Source: Planctomycetota bacterium | GTDB lineage: Bacteria > Planctomycetota > Planctomycetia > Pirellulales > PNKZ01 | Direction of reading: 5' to 3' | Assembly: GCA_018242585.1 (NCBI GenBank) | Contig: JAFEBQ010000033.1 | Span: 1 to 64,000 of the forward strand | DNA: 64,000 nt | Shown: piece by piece, positions 53,108 through 62,499 of the stretch | Layout of the letters: each line of letters opens with the position of its first letter | Numbering within the stretch: the first letter of the stretch is position 1 | The notes under the pieces: model-generated | Told to the model about the DNA's origin: nothing | Databases searched by the model: none | Seen by the model: only the letters and a program-made list of their open reading frames with translations | Position numbers and translations under genes: made by a program

Positions 53108-55306
53108 TTACTTTTTCTTGAACGCCGTTTCGAGCCACTCGTACGCCTGTTCCCTGACCGGGTCGACAAAGTCGTGCGGGGCGTCGGGGTATTCGACCAC
53201 CAACCGACTCTTGGCCCCCAATAGCTCGTACACCGGTTCGACGCTGGCGATCACTTTGCGCACGCCGGCCACATCGAAGTTGCTGTCGTGCAGCGGCGCG
53301 TTGACGAACAGCGCGCGCGGCGCGATCGCCGCCAGCACTTCGTGAAAGTCGAACGGCATCCGGGCCGGATCCAATTCGAACTTGTCGCGGATTGCCGGCA
53401 TATAGCGGTCGCTGGTCCAGCCGGCCAGCTTGCCGCCGTAATAGTCCGGGAACGCCGTGAACCCACAACTGGTAATCACCGCTCGTAGCCGCAGGTCGAA
53501 CACCGCGGTGAACAGCGCGTTGTGTCCGCCCAGCGAATGTCCGACCGCGCCGATCTTGTTGACGTCGACTTCCGGTAAGGTTTCCAGCAAGTCGATCGCG
53601 CGAACATTGTTCCAAATGGCTTTCATCGAGCCGCTGTAATACTTGCCCGACCCGTTCTTGAAGTCGTAGTTGTACTCGCCGAAGGATGGATAGTCGGGCG
53701 CAAGGCAAACGTAGCCCCGCTCGGCCAGGTGCGCGGCATATTGCACCGCCGGCCGCTCGGCCAGTCCCGCGGCGCTGTCCTTGCCCCGCTTGTTCGTCTG
53801 GTGCAAACAGAGCATTGCCGCGGCAGGCTTCTTCAGGTCTTTGGGAATCAACAGCCAGGCCGGTACGCGATCTCCTGGCTCGGCGGCATAGGTCAGCTTG
53901 ATGCGCCGGTATTTTCCGCCGTCTTGTTCTGCTTCGATCTTCACGTCCAGCGGCACCCGCCGCGAAGGATCGGGCAGGGGGCCCATGACGGTTTCCATCT
54001 GGTGCTTGATGTGCATGCGGCGCACACCCCAGTCGGCCGGTGTCTTGACCGGGCGCATGTTTCCTTGATCGTCACGCACCTGCAACAGGTCGGCATGATT
54101 GGTGTACGTGGCCGCCACGACCGGCGTCTCAGCCGTGTGTACGTCGCCGATCCGTAGGTTCTCGAACCAGTACGCACCGCTTCGACCGGAGGTGAACAAG
54201 TCGATGTCCCCGTCACCGTCGATATCGATCAACTTGGGGTCGACGTCAAAGCCCGCCGTACTATCCACGTTGGCAATCCGAAAACGCTCCCAGGTGCGCG
54301 TCTGGGGCAGGAACTGGTAATAGTAAATCACCAGCGGATCCCATTCGCCGAGATCGTTCCCGTCGTGTCCCAAGTACCGCTTGCCAGTGACGAGTTCGGG
54401 CTTGCCATCTCCGTCCAGGTCGGCGATTTCCACGGTGTGAGGTTGCGACCACGAGGTGTCAATGGCGTGCGGCGTCCATTGCCGGTGGTTGTTCACCGTG
54501 GTCTGTTCGAGCCACCACAGGCCGATGCCGTGGCCACGCCCCCAGGCCAGGTCCAGGTCGCCGTCGGCGTCGAAATCGGCGCAGACGATCGGCACGCTGG
54601 CCCCCGGCCCTAAGTTGAACTCCGGGTGCCATGTCCAGCGCCCGTGACGGCGATCTTCGGGCGCTTCGAGCCAGCCTTCCGCGCCGATCAGATCCTGTCG
54701 GCCGTCGCGGTTGATGTCGCCCGCGCCGTTGCCGTGGCTGACAAGCTCGGTGGGTAAGTCGTAACGGGCAAATTCCGCTTTGCGGTCGGCGCCGCCGGGC
54801 ATGATGTTCCACCAGGCGGCAAAGTCGCGACCGTTCGGAAACAAGTCAAGCCGGCCGTCCCCATCCACGTCGACCAAGCGCGCGGTCTCCATGGGGCCAG
54901 GGCGCTCGACCACGTGCTCGGGCCAGGGGCCGTCGGCCTTGCCGGGGTTTTCGACCCAGCCAAGCTTGCGGCTCCGATAATTGGCGATCAGGAAATCGGT
55001 CCAGCCGTCGCCATTCACGTCGAACGGAGCGCAAGTGTAATCGTCGAAGCGACCGTTGATAAACTCGACCTGCCGCAGTTCGCGGGGCTGCCAACTTGGC
55101 GCTTCGTACCAGCGGCCGCCGGTCACCAGGTCGAGCTTGCCGTCACGATTGACGTCGAACACCGCGCCGGCGCTATAAGTCGACTGGCGATCGACCACGT
55201 GCTCGCGAAAGCGCACCCGTTTGGCGGCAAACGCATGGGCTGGAATTGCCAACGCCGTCAACGAGAAGACATAGACCAGGGAGCGAAAGCCGGGCGAGCG
55301 CAACAT
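53108..55306 (-). CDS. Secreted FG-GAP/VCBS repeat propeller fused to an acetyl-xylan-esterase/dienelactone-hydrolase-like domain
   Basis: 732 residues from ATG 55306, opening a signal peptide (MLRSPGFRSLVYVFSLTALA). About residues 45-395 is a propeller of Ca-binding repeats (DVNRDGKLDL, DVNGDGWTDF, DVDGDGRLDLF, DINRDGRQDL, DFDADGDLDLA, DLDGDGKPELV, DIDGDGDIDLF). The last 300 residues form an alpha/beta hydrolase: nucleophile Ser591 in GHSLGGHN, Asp674 in HDSNFD and His711 in APHDF. It likely binds and deacetylates or hydrolyses a polysaccharide outside the cell. Convergent-free, single gene. Confidence 0.9.
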   Translation of the reverse strand: MLRSPGFRSLVYVFSLTALAIPAHAFAAKRVRFREHVVDRQSTYSAGAVFDVNRDGKLDLVTGGRWYEAPSWQPRELRQVEFINGRFDDYTCAPFDVNGDGWTDFLIANYRSRKLGWVENPGKADGPWPEHVVERPGPMETARLVDVDGDGRLDLFPNGRDFAAWWNIMPGGADRKAEFARYDLPTELVSHGNGAGDINRDGRQDLIGAEGWLEAPEDRRHGRWTWHPEFNLGPGASVPIVCADFDADGDLDLAWGRGHGIGLWWLEQTTVNNHRQWTPHAIDTSWSQPHTVEIADLDGDGKPELVTGKRYLGHDGNDLGEWDPLVIYYYQFLPQTRTWERFRIANVDSTAGFDVDPKLIDIDGDGDIDLFTSGRSGAYWFENLRIGDVHTAETPVVAATYTNHADLLQVRDDQGNMRPVKTPADWGVRRMHIKHQMETVMGPLPDPSRRVPLDVKIEAEQDGGKYRRIKLTYAAEPGDRVPAWLLIPKDLKKPAAAMLCLHQTNKRGKDSAAGLAERPAVQYAAHLAERGYVCLAPDYPSFGEYNYDFKNGSGKYYSGSMKAIWNNVRAIDLLETLPEVDVNKIGAVGHSLGGHNALFTAVFDLRLRAVITSCGFTAFPDYYGGKLAGWTSDRYMPAIRDKFELDPARMPFDFHEVLAAIAPRALFVNAPLHDSNFDVAGVRKVIASVEPVYELLGAKSRLVVEYPDAPHDFVDPVREQAYEWLETAFKKK

Positions 55307-55456
55307 GCTGAGCCTCACGGGGGAGGGGGGGAGTGCGGCGACGGGGCGGGACAGAAGTATGTAAACATCTTGCTGCGCCGCTTGCAAGCAATGCGAGGTG
55401 ACAAACCGCGGCACGCGCGGATAGGCCGCGTTGGGACGCTCGGCGCTCGCGCCAGA

Positions 55457-56506
55457 CTAATCGCGGCCGCGGTCGCGCAGGCGTCGGCTCACGCGGTCCA
55501 GCAGCTCCCGGTCCTCGAGGGATAGGCCGTCACGGCCAACGACGTGAAGCCGAGCGAGGATTTCATCGACGCGGCGTTCTTCGTCCCGCTCGCGCTCTTG
55601 CCGTTGACGTTCGCGATCGGCCTTGCGCTGCTCGAGCCAGCGGCGCAGCAAACCCGGCTGGCGCGGCTGGGCCGTGCTGACCGTCGTTTGCAAGTTGGCG
55701 AAGCCCGTCGAGAAATCTTCACTCAACGGCTGCTCGGCGCCGGTCTCGGCCTCGACGACTCGCTCGGCCTCCTGACGCGCGGCAAAGAAGACCAGCACGC
55801 CCAGCAGCGCCAGCGGCAACGTGGCAAATGGAAAGTGCCCATGCACCAGCCAGGCCGCCATCCATAGCGCCACCGCGGTTCCTTGCGCGGCCATCGACGT
55901 GACCAGCACCGCGGTGCGGTAACCGAGTTTGGGCCAGAGCAGCGCCCGCAACGCCCGGCTGCCATCAAGCGGAATGGCCGGCAGCAAGTTCACCACGGCC
56001 AATACCCAATTGATCCAGAATGTAGCATCGAGCAGCGCATCGAAGGTCACCGAGCCATCGGTGGCCGGCATGGGGGGAGCCAGCGGGTTCAAAAGCGGCG
56101 GCAGTTCGCCCACCCGACGGAGCAACAGCAGCGACGACAGCGCGCAGACCGCCAAGTTCATAATCGGCCCGGACAGGGCGATGACGAACTCGTGGTGCGG
56201 ATGGTGTGACGCGCCGACGTTGGTCAACCCGCCGAGCGGCCACAACATCAACTGATCGACGGGCCGCCCGACGCGCCAAGCGCCAACACAGTGGCCGAAC
56301 TCGTGGACCGCCACGCTCAGCAACAAAATGCCGGTGACGGCCAACATGTAGACCAGCGAGTCGTGCTGCAAGCCGAAGTGGATGGCAACGACCGCGAACA
56401 GGATAAAAAAGACGTGTAGGCGCACGTCCATGCCTGCCCAACGGCCGAACGAGATATTCCAAGACAGTAAATCGCGCATAGCGCTCGGCCTGTTCGGTCG
56501 GTCCAT
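55457..56506 (-). CDS. Site-2-protease-type intramembrane metalloprotease (M50)
   Basis: 349 residues from ATG 56506 (GGAAG seven bases upstream). Multi-pass membrane protein: VFFILFAVVAIHFGL, VYMLAVTGILLLSVAVHEFGH with the zinc motif HEFGH at 68-72, and NLLPAIPLDGSRALRALLW supplying Asp181 (NxxPxPPLDG type). The C-terminal third is a cytoplasmic Glu/Arg-rich coiled coil with LEDRELLDRVSRRLRDRG. Intramembrane cleavage of anti-sigma factors or signal peptide remnants is the usual role. Confidence 0.92.
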   Translation of the reverse strand: MDRPNRPSAMRDLLSWNISFGRWAGMDVRLHVFFILFAVVAIHFGLQHDSLVYMLAVTGILLLSVAVHEFGHCVGAWRVGRPVDQLMLWPLGGLTNVGASHHPHHEFVIALSGPIMNLAVCALSSLLLLRRVGELPPLLNPLAPPMPATDGSVTFDALLDATFWINWVLAVVNLLPAIPLDGSRALRALLWPKLGYRTAVLVTSMAAQGTAVALWMAAWLVHGHFPFATLPLALLGVLVFFAARQEAERVVEAETGAEQPLSEDFSTGFANLQTTVSTAQPRQPGLLRRWLEQRKADRERQRQERERDEERRVDEILARLHVVGRDGLSLEDRELLDRVSRRLRDRGRD

Positions 56507-56632
56507 GATATCGCTTCCGACCCGGCAACCCGCGGGCCACCGGCGGCGACAAGCGAACTCTGTTATCCTATCACTGCCGGCGGACTCCGGCAAACGCTTC
56601 GGTTCAGCCCAGCCAGCGCACAGGTGTTGGAA

Positions 56633-57151
56633 ATGCAGGAAGAAACGCTGTTAACGTGCCGGCGATTTCGCGTCGTGCGGCGTCGCTATCGAGCCGCCGA
56701 CGGGACCGAGCATGTCCACGATTCGGTGCAACATCCCGGCGCGGTCACCATTGTGCCGATGGTCGATGACGAGCACGTGTGCCTGATTCGCAATCACCGC
56801 GTGGCGGTCGACGAAACGCTGATTGAACTGCCGGCGGGGACACTTGAGCCCAACGAGCCGCCCATCGAAACGGCGCGGCGCGAGCTGATCGAAGAGACCG
56901 GCTTCACGGCGGGGCGGATCGAGCCGCTGTGCCAGTTCTTCATGTCGCCGGGCATCCTCAATGAGCGGATGCATGTCTTTCTGGCCCTGGACCTCAAGCC
57001 TGGCCCGACTCGGCGCGAGTCCGGCGAGGAAATCGAGAACCTGGTCGTCACGTGGGGCGAGGCGCTGCGACTTTGCGAATCTGGCGAGATTCAAGACGCC
57101 AAATCGCTGGCCGCGATCCTATTCTACGACCGCTTCCGTCGGCGGAGATAA
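56633..57151 (+). CDS. Nudix hydrolase, ADP-ribose pyrophosphatase type
   Basis: 172 residues. The Nudix box GTLEPNEPPIETARRELIEETGF is complete (G-x5-E-x7-REL-x-EE-x-G). The N-terminus MQEETLLTCRRFRV and the middle FMSPGILNERMHVFLA fit the ADP-sugar pyrophosphatase branch (NudF-like). ATG 56633; a GTG three codons upstream is possible. It is divergent from the S2P protease gene; the pilin gene comes after it on the other strand. Confidence 0.94.
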   Translation: MQEETLLTCRRFRVVRRRYRAADGTEHVHDSVQHPGAVTIVPMVDDEHVCLIRNHRVAVDETLIELPAGTLEPNEPPIETARRELIEETGFTAGRIEPLCQFFMSPGILNERMHVFLALDLKPGPTRRESGEEIENLVVTWGEALRLCESGEIQDAKSLAAILFYDRFRRRR

Positions 57152-57182
57152 GCGGCGCGCGAATCGACGCGCGGCATGTCGC

Positions 57183-57362
57183 CTACGAGCCCGACATGTA
57201 GGTCTGGACTTGCGTTTTGATGCTGGACCAGAGGCCGCCCGTCTGCGCTCCGACCGTGCCGATGGCGGCGATCACGCTCATCAGAATCAACGCCAGCAGC
57301 ACCGCGTATTCGACGGCGGTGGCGGCTGCGGTGTCGCGAAGAAATCGTCGGAAGAATGCCAT
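57183..57362 (-). CDS. Flp-family type IVb pilin, single gene
   Basis: 59 residues. MAFFRRFLRDTAAATAVEYA is an Arg-rich leader followed by the Flp motif (TAVEYAVLLAL, Glu five residues after the expected cleavage between Ala13 and Ala14; Ala replaces the usual Gly). The hydrophobic stretch AVLLALILMSVIAAIGTVG forms the pilus core helix, and a short polar tail ends SGS. Too short for standard ORF filters, but the motif is very specific. No tad genes are nearby in the window. Confidence 0.88.
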   Translation of the reverse strand: MAFFRRFLRDTAAATAVEYAVLLALILMSVIAAIGTVGAQTGGLWSSIKTQVQTYMSGS

Positions 57363-57630
57363 GTCGGATCACGCCTGACTAGTGGGGTGTGAGTGCGCGG
57401 CATGTTCGTGGCTGCCCGCTCCGCCCTTGGCCCCTGGTCAACTCAACTCTATGCCGCAAGCCACCGCTGGTCAAAACGTCAACGGCGATCCACACGACCT
57501 CTCCGAAGCGGGCGCAACGGGTGTTCCGAATGTAACGGCCTCGCGGGGTGACAGGCTGACGGACGCCCCTATTCGGTGGGAAAGTCCGAATGACGAAGCA
57601 GGCGGCACGGCGTCGAGTCCGGCTGCTCGA

Positions 57631-59979
57631 TCAGCGCAAGGCACCGCTGGGCATCGGTTTCGTCTCGCGGATGCCCGGGGGCTCGGGCGATTGACGCGGC
57701 GCTTGCCAGCGCACCACTCGATTGGCCGCAGGGCCGGCCGACTTTTCGCCCGAAAAGTCCAACGGGCTGCGGACCAAGCCCGCGGCTTGCAACTTCTCGT
57801 CGTCGGCGCCGCGAGCGGTTCCCTCGCCATCGCGCCACAGGCACAGCGTGGCGTGCTGCGGCATCACGCTCCCCTGGCCGCGCCAGGCGACCGCCTGGAG
57901 CAGCGCGGCCGGTTGCTCGACGCCGACAAAGTTGAGCAAGCCGACGCCAGTGCTCGGGCAAAGCACGCAATCGTCGGTGACGATCAAGAATTGTCCCGGG
58001 TCGGTGGGAATGGCGTTGCAATTCACGGTGAGCAGGCCCGCCGCCTCGCGCAGCGTGACATGTGACGCGGTCAGCTCAAGAAGCTGGCCGCGCTGGGGCG
58101 CCGAGTCCAACTGCACCAGCGCACCTGGCCCCAGATGCAGCACATTGGCCAGCTCGACCAGCGCCGAGCCGCGGCCGTCGTAGTGAATGGCCGAGCCGAT
58201 GTGCTGTAGCAGGCAATCGGCCAGGTGCAATTCGCCGCGCAGCAACACGTCGTCGTCGCGTCCGCCCCCCGCGGGCGGGTTCCAAACCAGGGCTGGCCCG
58301 GTGCTCTGGCGCTGATGCTGCCACGAGCAGCCAACGAACTCGACGCGTCGCACATCGAGGCGAATGAGCGGGTCGTTCAGGTTTTTGGCGTCGGCGACGA
58401 AGTCGATGTTCTCGAAGCGCACCTCAGCGCCGCTCAAACGCCATCCGGCCTGCGGCGCGGCAATCGTCGCGCGCTGGCCCAATCGGCTCCGAATGGTCGT
58501 CGGGCCCGTCAGTTTGAATTGCTCGACGGCGATCGGCTCGCCCGGTGCTAGTACCAGTTCGCCGTTCTCCCAAGTGGAACTGGGCCAAGGACCGTTTGCG
58601 GTTGGCGGCGCGGTGGGAGTGATCGGTTTTGGCAGCGGAGCCGGCGTCGCGGCGACGGTCGGCGCCGCGATCTTGATCGTCGGCGCGACCTCCTCGGCGA
58701 GCTTCCGTGTCACCAGCGGCTGCCATTGGGGCCAGGTGCCAGCCACGATCATCAACATGCAGCCGGCGGCGATCGCGCCGGCACGCCAGGCCGAGCGCGA
58801 CCAGCGCCGCGGCGCCGGAGTGGAACCCCACTGCAAGCGACGCGCGCCAGGCTGATCGAGCGCCCGAGCCAACGTCCGCTCACAGCGCCGCGGCGGTGGG
58901 CCGAGCTTTTGTTCGATCGCGGCTGCGCTAGTCGGGCGCGCCATCGGTGACTGTTCGCAACACGTGCGCAGTGCGCTCAACAATGCGGCCGGTATATCGC
59001 TGGCCAGGTGAGTAATGTTGGGGATCTTCAGGCTGCGGGCCGCGTGCAATTTTTCCTGGGCCGTGGCGGCGGCGCGGGGCGCGCGTCCGGCGAGCAAGTG
59101 CCACCAGACCAATGCCGCCGAAAAGTAGTCGTCACTTTCTGCGGCCGGAGCGTCCGCGGCCCGTTGTGGCGAAAGATAGTCGAATACCTCGGGCCCCAGG
59201 GTCTCGCAGCGTTCCGTCTCGTGGGGACGGACCAGTTGCCGCAGCCCGGGAAACGCCAATTGCGTGCGACCATCGGCGCCGATCAACAGCGTTCGCGCGC
59301 TGACGTCGCCGTGGACAATTCCCGCCGGTGAGCATGCGGCCAGTGCTGCCGCCATTTGTCGGGCAATGATCAAAACCGCGGTCGGGTCGAATCGTCCAAA
59401 GCGTGTCAATCGCTCGGCGGCAGTCATGTCGTTGCGATAGTCGGCAGCCGCCCAGAGTTGACCGCCGGCTCGTCCTACCGTCCGAATCGGCGCTACGTAA
59501 GGAGACTTAACGCGCCGGCTGCGCTCGCGTAGCTCTTCCAAATTTGCCACCAGCGATGGTTCGGCCTGGGCCGACGCCGCATCGATCACCGCCAGTCGCA
59601 CCCTGGTACATGGTGTTTGCCGGATCAGCCCAACACGGCGCAGCGTCCGCCGCCAGTGCGAGACGCGTGCCAGCGGCGTGTTCGGTGTCGCGCGGAGCCG
59701 AGCCCGGAAGACGGTCGCATAGCCCAAGCTGTCGAGAGGCTGCTCGATGATATATGGTCCGACGGCCAGTTGCTCGGCCCGGCCGGCATTGATTTCGCCC
59801 GCCTGGTAAGCTGTTAGGATGCGAGCCTGGGCCAGGGCGTCGACCCAGGCCTGGTCAAAATCTGGCAACGTGCGGGTCAGCCGCCGCACGCGCGCAGCCA
59901 TGCTGGCGACGTCGGCCGAGGTGCATAGGCCGAGTCGTGTTAGCAGTTCTAGCAGTGCTGGCGAAGCATGGGGCGGCAT
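57631..59979 (-). CDS. Protein-kinase-like (pseudokinase) membrane protein with beta-helix-like ectodomain
   Basis: 782 residues. Residues 65-365 have a Ser/Thr kinase fold (YIIEQPLDSLGYATVFRARL at the start, IVHGDVSARTLLIGADGRTQ in the catalytic loop). The catalytic loop reads HGDV instead of HRD-K, the DFG is replaced by FPG (LAFPGLRQL), and APE-like YLSPQRA follows. So kinase activity is unlikely. One transmembrane helix (AGAIAAGCMLMIVAGTW) at about 395-415, then a Pro/Thr linker and an extracytoplasmic domain with beta-helix-like repeats (TIAAPQAGWRLSGAEVRFEN). Possible sensor or scaffold of the planctomycete cell. Confidence 0.82.
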   Translation of the reverse strand: MPPHASPALLELLTRLGLCTSADVASMAARVRRLTRTLPDFDQAWVDALAQARILTAYQAGEINAGRAEQLAVGPYIIEQPLDSLGYATVFRARLRATPNTPLARVSHWRRTLRRVGLIRQTPCTRVRLAVIDAASAQAEPSLVANLEELRERSRRVKSPYVAPIRTVGRAGGQLWAAADYRNDMTAAERLTRFGRFDPTAVLIIARQMAAALAACSPAGIVHGDVSARTLLIGADGRTQLAFPGLRQLVRPHETERCETLGPEVFDYLSPQRAADAPAAESDDYFSAALVWWHLLAGRAPRAAATAQEKLHAARSLKIPNITHLASDIPAALLSALRTCCEQSPMARPTSAAAIEQKLGPPPRRCERTLARALDQPGARRLQWGSTPAPRRWSRSAWRAGAIAAGCMLMIVAGTWPQWQPLVTRKLAEEVAPTIKIAAPTVAATPAPLPKPITPTAPPTANGPWPSSTWENGELVLAPGEPIAVEQFKLTGPTTIRSRLGQRATIAAPQAGWRLSGAEVRFENIDFVADAKNLNDPLIRLDVRRVEFVGCSWQHQRQSTGPALVWNPPAGGGRDDDVLLRGELHLADCLLQHIGSAIHYDGRGSALVELANVLHLGPGALVQLDSAPQRGQLLELTASHVTLREAAGLLTVNCNAIPTDPGQFLIVTDDCVLCPSTGVGLLNFVGVEQPAALLQAVAWRGQGSVMPQHATLCLWRDGEGTARGADDEKLQAAGLVRSPLDFSGEKSAGPAANRVVRWQAPRQSPEPPGIRETKPMPSGALR

Positions 59980-60072
59980 AAGTAAACCGCCTATTACCAG
60001 AAACCGCGATGATCGGCCAAGGCCAATCGGTCACTCTGTCGCTTTCAGAGAGCCCACCAACCTGTCAATGCA

Positions 60073-60261
60073 GCGGATTTAACCACGACGACACGACATG
60101 TCACAAGGAGCGGTTTGAACCGCAGAAGCGCAGAGATCGCGGAGAAGACCGCAGGGGACTGGGGAGAGGGGGAGCAGGGGGGGAGAGAGAGGAGAAATCA
60201 GAAAGTAGAAGGTGGAAGGAAGAATGCTTGTGGTTTAGCCGCAGGGCCAATTGCCCGTGCG
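60073..60261 (+). repeat. Left copy of an inverted repeat pair around radical SAM/rsgA
   Basis: Shares with 62500-62666 (opposite orientation) the end blocks GCGGA-x-AACCACGAC, CGGTTTGAACCGCA (60111-60124) and GGTTTAGCCGCAGGGCCA (60232-60249), in the same order with a diverged G/A-rich middle. It ends 9 bases before the radical SAM stop. Confidence 0.9.
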
Positions 60262-60269
60262 ATCTGCCG

Positions 60270-61235
60270 TCACGACTTGGGCGACACGTACCGCCAGCCC
60301 TGCCACGTGTCACGCCGCGAGAATTCCGCCTCGAGTGCCGCGCGCAGCCCAGGCTTATCCAAACACCAAGCTGGTGAAATCAGGTACTTCGGCGGCGCGT
60401 CACCGCTCGCCCGCTCGACAACGCACGTCGGCGGCAGCCGCTCGATGAAGTCGACCACCATCGAAATGTATTCGTCCCGTTCGAGCATCTGGGCGCGACC
60501 CGCCAGGACATCGTCCCCCAGCGGCGTGTTTTGTACGGCATAGAGATTGTGCAGCTTCACCGCGTCGACGTTCAGTCGAGCCACTTCCACGGCCGTCGCC
60601 AGCATGTCGTCGCGGTTTTCCCCCGGCAGGCCGAGCATGAGGTGGACGCAAATCTCAAACCCGCGTCCACGACTGCGTTCGATGGCGTCGACGCTCGCGG
60701 CATGGAAATGCCCGCGGTTCATCGCCACCAGCGACCGGTCGTGCATCGTTTGCAGGCCATACTCGACTGACAGATGCGTACGTCCGGCGAATTCGGTCAG
60801 CAAATCGAGCACATCATCCGGCACGCAATCGGGGCGCGTGCCAATGGCCAGCCCGACCACCTGCGGATGATCGAGCGCCTGATCATACAACGGCCTAAGC
60901 CGCTCGACTGGGGCATAGGTATTCGTCGCGGGCTGAAAATAAGCGATGAACTTCTCGACGTCGTACCGCCATTTGAGCCGGCGAATGCCATCGTTCAACT
61001 GGTCGGTGATCTTTACCCGGGGCACACGTCGACTGGGGCTGAAGCTCCGGTTGTCACAGAACGTGCAGCCCCCTTTCGCTACCGTGCCGTCGACGTTCGG
61101 GCAGGTGAAGCCGGCGTCGAGGCTGACTTTCTGGACCCGGCTGCCATACCGCTGGCGCAGATAATAGTTGTAGGCGTAGTAGCGCAGGCCGGCCGCTCGC
61201 CAATTGGTCGCCGTCAGATGCGCTTCGCTCGCCAT
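60270..61235 (-). CDS. TIGR01212-family (YhcC) radical SAM protein
   Basis: 321 residues. The radical SAM cluster uses the family form CPNVDGTVAKGGCTFC (first Cys far from the CxxC). YYLRQRYGSRVQKVSLDAGF, VGLAIGTRPDCVPDDVLDLL, EYGLQTMHDRSLVAMNRGH and HLMLGLPGENRDDMLATA are all hallmarks of the YhcC/Elp3-like group. Function not established in any system. Divergent from rsgA with 78 bases between; flanked by one copy of the inverted repeat. Confidence 0.93.
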   Translation of the reverse strand: MASEAHLTATNWRAAGLRYYAYNYYLRQRYGSRVQKVSLDAGFTCPNVDGTVAKGGCTFCDNRSFSPSRRVPRVKITDQLNDGIRRLKWRYDVEKFIAYFQPATNTYAPVERLRPLYDQALDHPQVVGLAIGTRPDCVPDDVLDLLTEFAGRTHLSVEYGLQTMHDRSLVAMNRGHFHAASVDAIERSRGRGFEICVHLMLGLPGENRDDMLATAVEVARLNVDAVKLHNLYAVQNTPLGDDVLAGRAQMLERDEYISMVVDFIERLPPTCVVERASGDAPPKYLISPAWCLDKPGLRAALEAEFSRRDTWQGWRYVSPKS

Positions 61236-61313
61236 GTCACGCCGTGGGTTAAGCTCGTCGCGCCGTCACCGCCGTGGTGAAGCCGCCAGGGCGTTATGTT
61301 ACACTGAACCGCG

Positions 61314-62453
61314 ATGAGCCGTAAGAAGAAGCCGATCCGCACCGACTTTCGTAAGAATCGCGCGCCGCGCACTCGCCGCAACGAGTTTACGCGGCAATAC
61401 GAGCCGACCGAGCCGACGGCCGCCGATGATCTGCCGCGCGATGAGCGGATCAGCGGCAAAGGGGAACTGACCCGCCGCCGCACCGTGCTGGCCGACGAAG
61501 CCGCCGACGCCGGGGCGGCCGGCTTTGAAATGGTCCTGGCCGTCGACGAGAAGTCCTGTCTGAGGGGCCGGGTGGTCAGCGTCTATGGCCTGACCAGCAC
61601 CGTCGAAACCGACGACGGCCGCCGGTTTGAATGTGCCACGCGGCGAATCCTCAAAACTCTGTCAACCGGCCAACGGCATGTGGTGGCGTCGGGGGACGTG
61701 GTTCTGTTTCGCACCGAAGGGGCCGCCGCGGGGATCATCGAGCGCGTCGAGCCACGCCACGGCGTGCTCAGCCGCGCCAGCCGCGGTCGCCAGCATATCA
61801 TCGTCACCAACGTCGACCAGTTGATCATCGTCAGCAGCGCCGCCGAGCCGCGATTGAAGCCCAACCTGATCGATCGCTTTCTGGTGAGCGCCGAACAAAA
61901 CCGGATCGAACCGGTGATCTGCTTGAACAAAACCGACCTGATCGACCCGATCGACCTGCAACCGCTGATTGGGGCGTACAGCCGGATGGGATACACGGTC
62001 ATTCTGGCCAGCGCCCGAACCGGTGTCGGCATCGAACCGCTTCGTCGCCGGCTGGCGGGACGACAAACGGTTTTCTCTGGCCAAAGCGGCGTCGGCAAAT
62101 CGTCGCTGTTGAATGCCATCGAGCCCGGGCTGGCGCTGCGGGTCTCGGCGGTCAGTCGCGAAACGGAGAAAGGGCGTCACACCACGACCACGGCCCAGGT
62201 GATTCGCTTGCAACAAGGGGGCTGGGTCGTCGATACACCGGGCCTGCGGCAGTTTCAACTATGGGACGTCGTGCCCGAGGAGGTCGGCAACTGGTATCGC
62301 GACTTACGACCACTGGTCGGCCTGTGCCGGTTTCCCGATTGTTCGCACACACACGAAGCGGACTGCGCCGTGAAGAATGGAGTGGCCGACGGCTGGCTCG
62401 ACGCGCGGCGTTACGAAAGCTACTGCCAGATTCGGGAAGGGAATCTGGAGTAG
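61314..62453 (+). CDS. rsgA: Ribosome small-subunit-dependent GTPase A
   Basis: Circularly permuted GTPase for late 30S maturation. 379 residues. OB-like N-terminal domain (SVYGLTSTVETDDGRRFECA), then G4 NKTDLID before G1 GQSGVGKSSLLN at about 257-268 and G3 DTPGLRQF. The zinc knuckle is CRFPDCSHTHEADC. A Lys/Arg-rich N-terminal extension of about 55 residues precedes the OB domain. Divergent from the radical SAM gene, and the right copy of the repeat lies behind it. Confidence 0.96.
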   Translation: MSRKKKPIRTDFRKNRAPRTRRNEFTRQYEPTEPTAADDLPRDERISGKGELTRRRTVLADEAADAGAAGFEMVLAVDEKSCLRGRVVSVYGLTSTVETDDGRRFECATRRILKTLSTGQRHVVASGDVVLFRTEGAAAGIIERVEPRHGVLSRASRGRQHIIVTNVDQLIIVSSAAEPRLKPNLIDRFLVSAEQNRIEPVICLNKTDLIDPIDLQPLIGAYSRMGYTVILASARTGVGIEPLRRRLAGRQTVFSGQSGVGKSSLLNAIEPGLALRVSAVSRETEKGRHTTTTAQVIRLQQGGWVVDTPGLRQFQLWDVVPEEVGNWYRDLRPLVGLCRFPDCSHTHEADCAVKNGVADGWLDARRYESYCQIREGNLE

Positions 62454-62499
62454 GAAATGATGAGTGTGCAGTGATGAGTGATGCATAGAGGGCGCTGGC

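Noticed and set aside
57124-57372. Minus-strand frame of 82 codons over the pilin gene
   Set aside because: A different frame from the Flp pilin (57183-57362), with an Arg/His-rich product typical of an out-of-frame shadow.
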